Shown here in pieces: positions 10,601 through 19,354 of a stretch of DNA of 64,000 bases. The stretch's first letter is position 1. Every line of letters starts with the position of its first letter. The stretch is from Burkholderia lata (GTDB lineage: Bacteria > Pseudomonadota > Gammaproteobacteria > Burkholderiales > Burkholderiaceae), in NCBI RefSeq assembly GCF_000012945.1, contig NC_007510.1, positions 2,666,001-2,730,000 of the forward strand, given 5' to 3'. The translations under genes were made by a program, and so were the position numbers. The notes beneath the pieces are model-generated. The model had not been told where the DNA came from, ran no database searches, and was given only the letters and a program-made list of their open reading frames with translations.

Positions 10601-10741
10601 CGTGTCTGTCTCGTCACCGCTTGGTCATTAACGTGCCGGAAACCGGCCGTCAGGTTTGATCTGGCGAAGCAAACCGGCGATTTTACTGCGCGCGGCTTGA
10701 ACCGGTCAAACCGCGCATGTCAAGCCCGGTCGCACGGGCCG

Positions 10742-11761
10742 TCAGGCGTTCGTACCCCAATCGAGCACGATCTTGCCGGTGTGCTCGCTGCTTTCCATCA
10801 GCGCGTGCGCCTGAGCGGCGTCCGCAGCCGGCAATACGCGATAGATCACCGGCTTGATGCGGCCGTCGGCAAGCAGCGGCCACACGCGCGACTTCAGCTG
10901 CGCGGCGATCTGCGCCTTGAACTCGACCGGACGCGGGCGCAGCGTCGACCCCGTGATCGTCAGCCGGCGGCGCAGGATCTCGCCCAGGTTGACGTCGGCC
11001 TTCGCGCCGCCGAGCAGCGCGATCAGCACGAGACGGCCGCCATCCACGAGCGCGGACAGTTCGCGCGGCACGTACGAGCCCGCCACCATGTCGAGGATCA
11101 CGTCGACGCCGCGATCGTGCGTCAGCGACTTCACGACCTCGACGAAATCTTCCGTCTTGTAGTTGATCGCGCGTTCGGCGCCGAGCGCCTCGCAAGCGCG
11201 GCATTTATCGGCCGTGCCGGCCGTCGCGAACACGCGAAAGCCGAGCGCATGCGCGATCTGGATCGCCGTCACGCCGATGCCGCTCGAGCCGCCCTGCACG
11301 AGCAGCGTTTCCTGCTCGCCGCCCTCGCCCGCGCCGAGCTGCGCACGGTCGAACACGTTGCTCCACACCGTGAAAAACGTTTCGGGCAGCGACGCGGCCT
11401 CGATATCGGTGAGCCCGTCGGGCACCGGCAGGCATTGCGGCAGCGGTGCGACCGCGTACTCCGCATAGCCACCGCCTGCAAGCAACGCGCACACGCGATC
11501 GCCGAGCTTCAGGCCGAACGGGTTCAGCGCAGCGTCCGACAGGTCACCGCCGACGATCTCGCCTGCAACCTCGAGGCCCGGCAGGTCCGACGCGCCCGGC
11601 GGCGGCGCATACGCCCCCTTGCGCTGGAACACGTCGGGCCGGTTCACGCCGGAAGCCGCCACCTTGATCAGCACTTCGCCGCGCTTCGGTTCGGGGCGCG
11701 GACGCTCCGCAAGCTTCAGCACGTCGGGGGCACCGAATTCGGTGATTTCGATGGCTTTCAT
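10742..11761 (-). CDS. NAD(P)H-quinone oxidoreductase, zinc-independent MDR family (PIG3-like)
   Basis: 339 residues from the ATG at 11761 (MKAIEITEFGAPDVLKLAER), chosen over an upstream frame because this is the family N-terminus. A GroES-like domain leads into a Rossmann fold with the NADPH motif GGSSGIGVTAIQIAHALG (about residues 147-164). Zinc ligands are lacking, so it groups with quinone oxidoreductases of the TP53I3/PIG3 type. It sits between pnp and tpiA on the same strand. Substrate is not predictable from sequence. Confidence 0.88.
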   Translation of the reverse strand: MKAIEITEFGAPDVLKLAERPRPEPKRGEVLIKVAASGVNRPDVFQRKGAYAPPPGASDLPGLEVAGEIVGGDLSDAALNPFGLKLGDRVCALLAGGGYAEYAVAPLPQCLPVPDGLTDIEAASLPETFFTVWSNVFDRAQLGAGEGGEQETLLVQGGSSGIGVTAIQIAHALGFRVFATAGTADKCRACEALGAERAINYKTEDFVEVVKSLTHDRGVDVILDMVAGSYVPRELSALVDGGRLVLIALLGGAKADVNLGEILRRRLTITGSTLRPRPVEFKAQIAAQLKSRVWPLLADGRIKPVIYRVLPAADAAQAHALMESSEHTGKIVLDWGTNA

Positions 11762-11913
11762 GGTGATGGTCGCTCCAGGATCAGGATCGGAATCGGATGG
11801 CGCGCCCGCGCGCGGCACAGGCGCCTGGCCGGCGCTGCTGCGCCGCACAACGATGCTACAGAAAAAACGGCCGGCACGCTTTCGCACTGCCGGCCGTTGG
11901 TCCGCCTGCCCGC

Positions 11914-14061
11914 TTACTGCTGCGGCGGCGTGTCCGACTGCGACGCCGCCGCTGCTTCATTCAGCAGCGCCTTCGCCGACAGACGCACGCGACCCTTTTC
12001 GTCCGTCTGGATGACCTTGACCTTCACTTGCTGGCCTTCCTTCAGGTAGTCGTTGATGTCCTTCACACGCTCGTTGACGATTTCCGAGATGTGCAGCAGG
12101 CCATCCTTGCCCGGCAGCAGGTTCACGATCGCGCCGAAATCGAGCAGCTTCAGAACCGTGCCTTCGTACACCTGGCCGACTTCGATTTCGGCCGTGATGT
12201 TCTCGATACGCTTCTTCGCTTCGGCCATGCCGTCGCTGTTCGTGCTTGCGATCGTCACGACGCCGTCGTCGGAGATGTCGATGGTCGTGCCGGTTTCTTC
12301 CGTCAGCGCGCGGATCACCGAACCGCCCTTGCCGATCACGTCGCGGATCTTTTCCGGGTTGATCTTGATCGTGATCATGCGCGGCGCGAATTCCGACAGT
12401 TGCGTGTTCGCACCCGAGACTGCCGACGTCATCTTGCCGAGGATGTGCATGCGGCCTTCCTTCGCCTGCGCGAGCGCGACCTGCATGATTTCCTTCGTGA
12501 TGCCCTGGATCTTGATGTCCATCTGCAGTGCCGTCACGCCTTGTTCCGTGCCGGCCACCTTGAAGTCCATGTCGCCGAGGTGATCTTCGTCGCCGAGGAT
12601 GTCGGTCAGCACCGCGAACTTGTTGCCTTCGAGGATCAGGCCCATCGCGATACCCGCGACGTGTGCCTTCATCGGCACGCCGGCGTCCATCAGCGCGAGG
12701 CAGCCGCCGCACACCGATGCCATCGACGACGAACCGTTCGATTCGGTGATTTCCGACACGACGCGGATCGAGTAGCCGAATTCGTCGGCGCTCGGCAGGC
12801 ACTTGACCAGTGCACGCTTCGCGAGGCGGCCGTGGCCGATTTCGCGGCGCTTCGGCGAGCCGACGCGGCCCGTTTCGCCGGTCGCGAACGGGGGCATGTT
12901 GTAGTGGAGCATGAAGCGCTCGCGGTACTCGCCTTCGAGTGCGTCGATGATCTGCTCGTCACCCTTCGTGCCGAGCGTCGCGACGACCAGCGCCTGCGTC
13001 TCGCCGCGCGTGAACAGCGCCGAGCCGTGGGTACGCGGCAGCACGCCGGTACGGATTTCGATCGGGCGCACGGTGCGCGTGTCGCGGCCGTCGATACGCG
13101 GCTCGCCGTTCAGGATCTGCGAACGGACGATCTTGGCTTCGATGTCGAACAGCACGTTGCCGACGGTAGCCTTGTCCGCTGCGACCGTACCGGCCGCCGA
13201 TGCGTCTTCCTCGAGCTTCGCCGAGGTTGCTGCATAGACTTCCTTCAGCTTCGTCGAGCGTGCTTGCTTGTCGCGGAGCTGATAAGCCGCGAGCAGGTCG
13301 TTCTGTGCCAGCTCGGTCACGCGCGCGATCAGCGGTTCGTTCTTCGGGGCCGGCTGCCAGTCCCACTCGGGCTTGCCGCCTTCGCGCACCAGTTCGTGGA
13401 TCGCGTCGATCGCGACCTGCATTTGCTCGTGGCCGAACACCACGGCGCCCAGCATCACGTCTTCCGACAGCTGATCGGCTTCCGATTCAACCATCAGCAC
13501 GGCACGTTCCGTACCTGCGACGACGAGGTCGAGGCTCGATGCCTTGATCTGGTCACGCGTCGGGTTCAGCACGTATGCGTTGTCGATGTAGGCCACGCGT
13601 GCGGCACCGACCGGGCCGTTGAACGGCAGGCCCGACACGGCGAGCGCAGCCGATGCGCCGATCAGTGCGGGGATGTCCGCCGGGATTTCCGGGTTCACGG
13701 ACAGCACGTGGATCACGACCTGGACTTCGTTGTAGAAGCCTTCCGGGAACAGCGGGCGCAGCGGACGGTCGATCAGGCGCGACGTCAGCGTCTCGTGTTC
13801 CGACGGACGGCCTTCGCGACGGAAGAAGCCGCCCGGGATCTTGCCGGCCGAGTAGGTCTTCTCGAGGTAGTCGACGGTCAGCGGGAAGAAATCCTGCCCC
13901 GGCTTCGCCGACTTCGCGCCGACGACGGTTGCCAGCACGACGGTGTCTTCGACGTCGACGATCACGGCGCCGCTTGCCTGGCGAGCGACTTCACCGGTTT
14001 CGAGGCGCACCTTGTGCTGGCCCCACTGGAATTCCTTCACGACCTTGTTGAACATGGACAT
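11914..14061 (-). CDS. pnp: Polyribonucleotide nucleotidyltransferase (PNPase)
   Basis: 715 residues from the ATG at 14061 ([20 protein letters not shown]). It has two RNase PH domains (about 1-220 and 310-545) with the [20 protein letters not shown] and [13 protein letters not shown] segments, then a KH domain (about 550-610) with the GKGG motif and an S1 domain (about 620-690). It degrades RNA 3'-5' by phosphorolysis and belongs to the RNA degradosome. It lies downstream of rpsO, the classic pairing. A hairpin in the intergenic leader resembles the RNase III site used for autoregulation in E. coli and is listed separately. Confidence 0.97.
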   Translation of the reverse strand: MSMFNKVVKEFQWGQHKVRLETGEVARQASGAVIVDVEDTVVLATVVGAKSAKPGQDFFPLTVDYLEKTYSAGKIPGGFFRREGRPSEHETLTSRLIDRPLRPLFPEGFYNEVQVVIHVLSVNPEIPADIPALIGASAALAVSGLPFNGPVGAARVAYIDNAYVLNPTRDQIKASSLDLVVAGTERAVLMVESEADQLSEDVMLGAVVFGHEQMQVAIDAIHELVREGGKPEWDWQPAPKNEPLIARVTELAQNDLLAAYQLRDKQARSTKLKEVYAATSAKLEEDASAAGTVAADKATVGNVLFDIEAKIVRSQILNGEPRIDGRDTRTVRPIEIRTGVLPRTHGSALFTRGETQALVVATLGTKGDEQIIDALEGEYRERFMLHYNMPPFATGETGRVGSPKRREIGHGRLAKRALVKCLPSADEFGYSIRVVSEITESNGSSSMASVCGGCLALMDAGVPMKAHVAGIAMGLILEGNKFAVLTDILGDEDHLGDMDFKVAGTEQGVTALQMDIKIQGITKEIMQVALAQAKEGRMHILGKMTSAVSGANTQLSEFAPRMITIKINPEKIRDVIGKGGSVIRALTEETGTTIDISDDGVVTIASTNSDGMAEAKKRIENITAEIEVGQVYEGTVLKLLDFGAIVNLLPGKDGLLHISEIVNERVKDINDYLKEGQQVKVKVIQTDEKGRVRLSAKALLNEAAAASQSDTPPQQ

Positions 14062-14161
14062 GGTTGCTCCTTTGAATTCATGCATTTCATTCGCCGCGCC
14101 GGCCATCCCGCGCGGCGGCGTCCCGACCGAATCACCCGGAGCAAGGTGTGTTTTTTATGCC

Positions 14162-14198
14162 ATTCCAGCGCGGCGCTCATGCAGCGACGCGCTGGAAT
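14162..14198 (-). promoter_or_regulatory. Candidate pnp leader hairpin (RNase III site type)
   Basis: In the rpsO-pnp gap the minus-strand RNA folds into a perfect 11-bp stem (ATTCCAGCGCG / CGCGCTGGAAT) about 100 bases upstream of the pnp start. It is followed by A residues, not U, so it is not a terminator. In E. coli the pnp leader carries a stem-loop cut by RNase III for autoregulation; equivalence here is inferred from position and shape. Confidence 0.5.
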
Positions 14199-14288
14199 GA
14201 CACAAATCCTGCCCCGGTATCAGTCGTTGCGGCAGCCCTGCACAACCGTGCCGGACAGCCTGCGGTGCGTGTGACGCTACGCACCGCG

Positions 14289-14328
14289 CAAAAACAAAAT
14301 GCCTGTATCAGCGGACTGACACAGGCAT
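14289..14328 (-). terminator. rpsO intrinsic terminator
   Basis: On the minus strand a 13-bp stem (ATGCCTGTGTCAG / CTGATACAGGCAT, one G-U) with a TCCG tetraloop is followed by TTTTGTTTTTG. It lies 24 bases after the rpsO stop. Some read-through to pnp is expected, as in other bacteria. Confidence 0.88.
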
Positions 14329-14351
14329 CTTGCTGGCGGCAATCGCCTCGA

Positions 14352-14621
14352 TTACTTACGCAGACCCAGCTTCTCGATCAGTGCGCGGTAACGGTCGGCA
14401 TCCTTGCCCTTGAGGTAGTCGAGCAGCTTGCGGCGGCGGCTCACCATGCGCAGCAGACCGCGGCGGCTGTGGTGATCCTTCGCGTGGGTCTTGAAGTGAC
14501 CCGTCAGTTCGACGATACGTGCGGTCAGCAGTGCGACCTGGACTTCGGGGCTCCCCGTGTCGTTGGTACCGCGGGCGAACTGAGCAACAACTTCCGACTT
14601 CTTGATATCTGCAACAGACAT
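14352..14621 (-). CDS. rpsO: Ribosomal protein uS15
   Basis: 89 residues, full length. S15 binds the 16S rRNA three-way junction early in 30S assembly. The family blocks [20 protein letters not shown] (about residues 19-38), [20 protein letters not shown] (about 46-65) and [10 protein letters not shown] are all present. It is the first gene before pnp and has its own terminator. Confidence 0.98.
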   Translation of the reverse strand: MSVADIKKSEVVAQFARGTNDTGSPEVQVALLTARIVELTGHFKTHAKDHHSRRGLLRMVSRRRKLLDYLKGKDADRYRALIEKLGLRK

Positions 14622-14728
14622 GTGATTTCCTTTCTAACTGAACAGGCGGACACGGAAGAATGGCCGTGCCGTGACTTACAACCGGCGCGCATTGTAGCAC
14701 AACTCCGCGCCGTTCTTACCGCCTCCTG

Positions 14729-15988
14729 TCACGGGCGCGTCATCGAGCAGGCGGACGGCGTCTCCGTGCGCTGCGCCGGCACCGCAAGCACCGTCCGGAA
14801 GCCGTAGCCGGAACCCTCGTTGTCGAAGCGCACGCCCGGCGTGCCGACCTTGTCCATCTCCATCACGTAAAGGGGCTGGATCAACTGATGATCCTGCGCG
14901 CGCATCTTCGACGCGTGGAAGCCGTCGTCGAACGACAGGCCCTCGAGCGCACGCGCGACCGCGACGGGGTCGGCCGAACCCGCGCGGTTCATCGCGGCGG
15001 CCAGCATCTCGATCATCAGGCTCATCCGTCGCACCGGATAGTCGTCCTGGGCGGCCGGAAAACGGTTCCGGAACGCACGGTAGAACGCATCGGATTTCAC
15101 GCCGCCCGCGTTCGGATGCCAGTCCGCCACGGCCACGACCCGCCCGACACCGGCATCGCCAAGCGCGGCCGGCGCGCCGAGGCTGTTGCCGTAGAAGGTA
15201 TAGAACTTCGCATTCAGCCCCTGCTCGCGCGCCGCCTTCACGAGCAGCGTCAGGTCGTTGCCCCAGTTGCCGGTCACGACGGCGTCGGCACCGCTCGCGC
15301 GGATCTTCGCGATGTACGGTGAGAAATCCTTGATCCGCCCGATCGGGTGGAATTCGTCGCCGGCGATCGTCACGTCCGGGCGCCGCGCGGCCAGCGCCTG
15401 CCGGGCGAGCGTGCTGACATCGTGGCCGAAACTGTAGTCCTGGTTCAGCAGATAAACCTTGCGGAGCGCACGGTCGCGCGCCATCACGTCCGCGAGCGCA
15501 GCCATCCGCATGCCCGCGTGCGCATCGAAGCGAAAATGCCAGAAACTGCAGCGTGCGCCGGTCAGCGCCGGATCGTCGGCCGAATAGTTGAGGAACAGCA
15601 TCCGGTTGTCCGGATCGCGCGCGTTCAGCTTGTCGAGCGCGGCGACGAGCGCGGCCGCGACGGCCGAGCTGTTGCCCTGCGCGACGAACCCGATATGGCG
15701 GTCCGCGGCCGCGCGCAACTGCACGAGTGCCTCCTCGGGGCTGCCCTTGCTGTCGAGCACCACCAGTTCGAGCGGATGCGCGCCGTCGCGCAGCTTCACG
15801 CCGCCCGCCGCGTTGACCTGCTCGACGCCGAAGCGCAGGTTGCGTTCGACCGCCGCGCCCGCATTCGCGAACGGGCCCGACATCCCTTCGATCAGCGCGA
15901 TCCGCACCGGCTCGCCGCCCGCAAACGCGGACGACACCAGCATCCACCCCGCGCTCAACGCGAGCGCACACCGCTTCCACCCCTGCAT
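14729..15988 (-). CDS. ABC transporter periplasmic substrate-binding protein, branched-chain amino acid type
   Basis: 419 residues from the ATG at 15988 (MQGWKRCALALSAGW), chosen because it gives a clean signal peptide (about residues 1-24, ending SSAFAGG) and has AAGGGCAGG just upstream. The mature part begins EPVRIALIEGMSGPFANAG and fits the Leu/Ile/Val-binding (LivJ, type I periplasmic binding) family, with the conserved Asn-X-Ser-Ala type ligand segment near FVAQGNSSAVAAALV. No permease or ATPase gene is adjacent, so the partner and ligand are unknown. Confidence 0.85.
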   Translation of the reverse strand: MQGWKRCALALSAGWMLVSSAFAGGEPVRIALIEGMSGPFANAGAAVERNLRFGVEQVNAAGGVKLRDGAHPLELVVLDSKGSPEEALVQLRAAADRHIGFVAQGNSSAVAAALVAALDKLNARDPDNRMLFLNYSADDPALTGARCSFWHFRFDAHAGMRMAALADVMARDRALRKVYLLNQDYSFGHDVSTLARQALAARRPDVTIAGDEFHPIGRIKDFSPYIAKIRASGADAVVTGNWGNDLTLLVKAAREQGLNAKFYTFYGNSLGAPAALGDAGVGRVVAVADWHPNAGGVKSDAFYRAFRNRFPAAQDDYPVRRMSLMIEMLAAAMNRAGSADPVAVARALEGLSFDDGFHASKMRAQDHQLIQPLYVMEMDKVGTPGVRFDNEGSGYGFRTVLAVPAQRTETPSACSMTRP

Positions 15989-16157
15989 CGGCCACCTGCC
16001 CTTCAATCTGCCCGAGAAGCGCGGATCATAGGCCGGCGCGCCCGCCACCCGCAAGCGCGGCGCGCCCGGCGATCCGCACCGATTTTTTCCTCGCGGTGCG
16101 CGGCCGCGCGCCGTCCGTGATAAAACGGGACTTGTTTCCGTGTTCTGGAGAATCCCC

Positions 16158-16670
16158 ATGCGCATTCGCATTTCCGCGCGCCTGCCGGTGCTGTTCGCCA
16201 GCGCCGCCGCGCTGCTGGCCGGTTGCGCGCAACCGTGGCAGCAATACCAGGCCGGCCAGGACGAGTCGGCGATCGTCGCACGCATGGGCCCGCCGCGCGA
16301 GATCTACGACCTGCCCGGCGGCGGCAAGCGCCTGATGTGGCCGACCCAGCCGATGGGCGAAATCACCATCGCGGCCGACGTCGACGCGGCCCACAAGATC
16401 GTCAACGTGCGCCAGGTCCTGCAGCCGAACGAGTTCTATCGCGCAGAGATCGGCAAATGGACGAAGACCGATGTGCTCGTCAACTTCGGACGCCCCGTCG
16501 AGACGTCCTACTTCCCGCTGATGAAGCGCGAGGTGTGGACCTATCGGTATCTCGAGGACAACGTCTGGTACATGATGTACAGCTTCTACTTCGATCCGCA
16601 GGGCATCCTGCGCATCACGCAGAAAACGCCCGACCCGCTGCACGATCCAGACCGCCGCAACCTGTTCTGA
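16158..16670 (+). CDS. Small outer-membrane lipoprotein, OmlA/SmpA-like
   Basis: 170 residues from the ATG at 16158, which has GGAG seven bases upstream; an ATG-less upstream extension to 16140 is less likely. The N-terminus is a lipoprotein signal (hydrophobic run, then LLAGC, lipidated Cys about residue 23). The mature part starts AQPWQQYQAGQDESAIVARM, where the 'aG.d...v...lG.P' pattern recalls BamE/OmlA folds. A TATA-like -10 (GATAAAAC) stands about 40 bases upstream, and a strong terminator follows the gene. The role is unknown; envelope assembly is a family-based guess. Confidence 0.75.
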   Translation: MRIRISARLPVLFASAAALLAGCAQPWQQYQAGQDESAIVARMGPPREIYDLPGGGKRLMWPTQPMGEITIAADVDAAHKIVNVRQVLQPNEFYRAEIGKWTKTDVLVNFGRPVETSYFPLMKREVWTYRYLEDNVWYMMYSFYFDPQGILRITQKTPDPLHDPDRRNLF

Positions 16671-16700
16671 CCGATTACGCATTTACGCGCAATTTTCATC

Positions 16701-16744
16701 ATGGCCATTCACGAATCATTGCGTGAATGGCCATTTCCTTTTTT
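16701..16744 (+). terminator. Intrinsic terminator after the OmlA-like gene
   Basis: A 13-bp perfect stem (ATGGCCATTCACG / CGTGAATGGCCAT) with an 8-base loop is followed by TTCCTTTTTT, 31 bases past the stop codon. This is one of the strongest terminators in the window. Confidence 0.92.
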
Positions 16745-16883
16745 CCGCTTTCCTATTAATTCGGCAAATTCGACGGAAATCTTTTCCGATCGATGACAGG
16801 CCGATGGCACCACGCTGACATCCCCGTCATGCGGGCCTTTGCGCGGAAACAGGCATGCGCAGTGCATGTCATGCGGCGAATTG

Positions 16884-16960
16884 GTGCACGCAATGCACTA
16901 CGCCAAATCAATTTGAAACAAATTGTTTCAACCCACCCGAAGCGCTAGGGCATACCCCTA
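16884..16960. promoter_or_regulatory. Cluster of operator-like inverted repeats upstream of carbonic anhydrase
   Basis: The 380-base gap before the carbonic anhydrase gene is AT-richer than its surroundings. It holds three inverted repeats: GTGCA-N5-TGCAC (16884-16898), the perfect 19-base palindrome TTGAAACAAATTGTTTCAA (16913-16931), and TAGGG-N5-CCCTA (16946-16960). No T-run follows the 19-base palindrome and its arms are AT-rich, so it looks like a protein binding site. The cognate regulator cannot be named. Confidence 0.5.
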
Positions 16961-17052
16961 ATATCAGTCGAAACCAAACCTTTCAATTTAGAAAGAATGC
17001 CATTGCGTCATTTCTGCCGATATTCGTTTGCCTTTATCACAAAGGAGTCCTC

Positions 17053-17694
17053 ATGAATCGCCCCAAGAGCATGCTGGTTGCCAACATCGCCTGGGCCCGC
17101 GAAACGCGTGAATACACGCCCGGCTTCTTCGACGCGCTCGCGCGCGGCCAGAACCCGCGCGTGCTGTGGATCGGCTGCGCCGACAGCCGCGTGCCGGCCG
17201 AAACCATCACGCACTGCGCGCCCGGCGAGCTGTTCGTCCATCGCAACATCGCGAACCTGTTCCATCCCGACGACGACAATTCCGCCAGCGTGCTGGAGTA
17301 CGCGGTGCGCGTGCTGCAGGTCGACCACGTGATCGTGTGCGGGCACTACGGATGCGGCGGCGTACGCGCGTCGCTGCTGCCGCCGCCGTCCGACCTGCCG
17401 CACGTCGCGCGCCGCATCGCGCCGCTCTGCGCGCTCGCGCGGCGCCATCGCGACGCGCTGGACGGGCTCGACGACACGGCCGCCGCCGATCGCCTCGCCG
17501 AGCTCAACGTGCTCGAACAGGTGCGGCTGCTGCGCGCGTCGCCGATCGTGCAAGGCCGCGAACGGCCGCCGCTCGTGCACGGCTGGATCTTCTCGCTCGC
17601 CGACGGCCGCCTGCAGGAACTCGACTCCGGCTACACCAACCCGCCCGTCGACGTCGAAACCATGCAGGCCGCGACGGCCGGTGCGCTCGGCTGA
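17053..17694 (+). CDS. can: Beta-class carbonic anhydrase
   Basis: 213 residues from the ATG at 17053, preceded by AAAGGAG at ideal spacing (MNRPKSMLVANIAWARETRE). It has the zinc and catalytic residues of beta-carbonic anhydrases: CADSRVPAE (Cys and the Asp-Arg dyad), HRNIANLF, and CGHYGCGG with the zinc His and Cys. It catalyses CO2 hydration to bicarbonate in the cytoplasm. A SulP transporter gene starts 37 bases downstream on the same strand, so the pair is probably one transcript for inorganic carbon handling. Confidence 0.95.
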   Translation: MNRPKSMLVANIAWARETREYTPGFFDALARGQNPRVLWIGCADSRVPAETITHCAPGELFVHRNIANLFHPDDDNSASVLEYAVRVLQVDHVIVCGHYGCGGVRASLLPPPSDLPHVARRIAPLCALARRHRDALDGLDDTAAADRLAELNVLEQVRLLRASPIVQGRERPPLVHGWIFSLADGRLQELDSGYTNPPVDVETMQAATAGALG

Positions 17695-17731
17695 TCTACC
17701 CCGCCCCCAAGCCAATGAAATCGCCCCAACC

Positions 17732-19282
17732 ATGAAACTGAACGAGCGCCTGTCCACCCTGCCGCGCGACATCGTCGCCGGCGTCGTCGTTTTCCTCGTC
17801 GCGCTGCCGCTGTGTCTCGGCATCGCCAATGCATCCGGCGTCGAGCCATTCGCCGGGCTCGTGTCCGGCATCGTCGGCGGTATCGTCGTCGCGCTGCTGA
17901 GCGGCTCGTCGCTGTCCGTCAGCGGGCCGGCCGCCGGCCTCGTCGTGATCGTCGTCGAAGGGATCGCCCAACTCGGCAGCTTCTCCGCGTTCCTGCTCGC
18001 GGTGCTGCTGTCCGGCGTACTGCAGTTCGGGTTCGGCATGCTGCGCGCCGGCCGCTTCGCCGCCTATGTGCCGTCGCCCGTCATCAAGGGCATGCTCGCC
18101 GCGATCGGCCTCCTGCTGATCGTGAAGCAGATTCCGTTCGCATTCGGTCTCGGCGGCTCGGCCGCGCAATCGTTTGCGAATTGGCCGGGCCTGCCGGTCG
18201 CGTGGGCCGCGACGGCCATCGCGCTCGCCTCGCTCGCGCTGCTGGTCGCGTGGGACACGCCCGCGCTGCACCGCTTCGCGCTGGTGCGCTCGGTGCCGGC
18301 TCCGCTTGCCGTGGTCGTGCTGGGTATCGGCGCCACGCTCGTGCTGGGCGTCGTCGCGCCGTCGATTGCACCGGGTGCCGCCCATCGCGTCACGCTGCCC
18401 GAACTCGGATCGTTCGCGGCCTTCGCAGCGTCGCTCAAGCATGCGGAGCTCGGCCCGAACTTCGCGCAGCTCGTGAATCCGGACGTGTGGCGCGTCGCAA
18501 TCACGCTTGCGGTCGTTGCAAGCCTCGAGACGCTGCTGAGCCTCGAAGCAGTCGAGCAGATCGACCCGAAGCGCCGGCCGACCCAGCCCGACCGCGAGCT
18601 CAAGGCCCAGGGCGTCGGCAATCTCGTGGCGGGCGCGGTCGGCGGATTGCCGATCACGTCGGTGATCGTGCGCAGCTCGGTGAACGTCAATGCGGGCGCA
18701 CAAAGCCGGATGTCGGCGATCGTGCACGGGATGCTGCTGCTCGCGAGCGTGTTCGCGCTCACCGGCCTGATCAACCTGATCCCGCTCGCGAGCCTCGCGG
18801 CGATCCTGATCCACACCGGCTTCAAGCTCGCGAAACCGGCGCTGTTCCGCTCGGTGATGAAACAGGGCCCGGCCGCGTTCGTGCCGTTCGCCGCGACGAT
18901 TGCTGGTGTGCTTGCGGTCGACCTGCTGTTCGGCATCGCGCTCGGCCTTGCCTGCAGCGTGCTGGCAGTCGCCGTTGCGAACCTGAAGAGCCCCGTCACG
19001 CTCGCGCAGCACGACGACCACTTCCTGCTGTCGTTCCGCAAGGATGTGTCGTTCCTCGGCAAGGTGCAGGTCAAGCATCACCTGCGGCACATTCCCGACC
19101 GGGCCGCAGTGATCATCGACGCGACGCGCGCCGACTACATCGACCACGACGTGCTCGAACTGCTCGACGCGTTCGTCGCCGATGCACCGCGACGCGGCAT
19201 CGCAGTCGAGTTCCGGCGGCGCAGCCCGGCGCAGCGCACGGCCACGCGTCGCTGGCTGTTCCGCGCGCCGGCCGCCGAATGA
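17732..19282 (+). CDS. SulP-family anion transporter, probable bicarbonate carrier
   Basis: 516 residues from the ATG at 17732 (MKLNERLSTLPRDIVAGVVV). About 12-14 membrane segments hold the SulP core, including GNLVAGAVGGLPITSVIVRS (about residues 296-315). A C-terminal STAS-like domain (from about residue 450) carries IIDATRADYIDHDVLELLD. SulP carriers move sulfate, bicarbonate or dicarboxylates. The adjacent carbonic anhydrase favours bicarbonate, as known for SulP-CA pairs, but substrate is inferred. Confidence 0.85.
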   Translation: MKLNERLSTLPRDIVAGVVVFLVALPLCLGIANASGVEPFAGLVSGIVGGIVVALLSGSSLSVSGPAAGLVVIVVEGIAQLGSFSAFLLAVLLSGVLQFGFGMLRAGRFAAYVPSPVIKGMLAAIGLLLIVKQIPFAFGLGGSAAQSFANWPGLPVAWAATAIALASLALLVAWDTPALHRFALVRSVPAPLAVVVLGIGATLVLGVVAPSIAPGAAHRVTLPELGSFAAFAASLKHAELGPNFAQLVNPDVWRVAITLAVVASLETLLSLEAVEQIDPKRRPTQPDRELKAQGVGNLVAGAVGGLPITSVIVRSSVNVNAGAQSRMSAIVHGMLLLASVFALTGLINLIPLASLAAILIHTGFKLAKPALFRSVMKQGPAAFVPFAATIAGVLAVDLLFGIALGLACSVLAVAVANLKSPVTLAQHDDHFLLSFRKDVSFLGKVQVKHHLRHIPDRAAVIIDATRADYIDHDVLELLDAFVADAPRRGIAVEFRRRSPAQRTATRRWLFRAPAAE

Positions 19283-19292
19283 GCCGCGCATG

Positions 19293-19331
19293 AAAAAACG
19301 CCCCGGCGGCGCAGGGCCGCACGGGGCGTTT
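19293..19331 (-). terminator. leuA terminator between convergent sulP and leuA
   Basis: AAACGCCCCG and CGGGGCGTTT pair over 10 bp. On the minus strand the stem is followed by TTTTTT, which suits leuA; on the plus strand only three T residues follow, so any effect on sulP would be weaker. Confidence 0.85.
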
Positions 19332-19354
19332 CAGTGATGCGCGGTACGCGGCGC

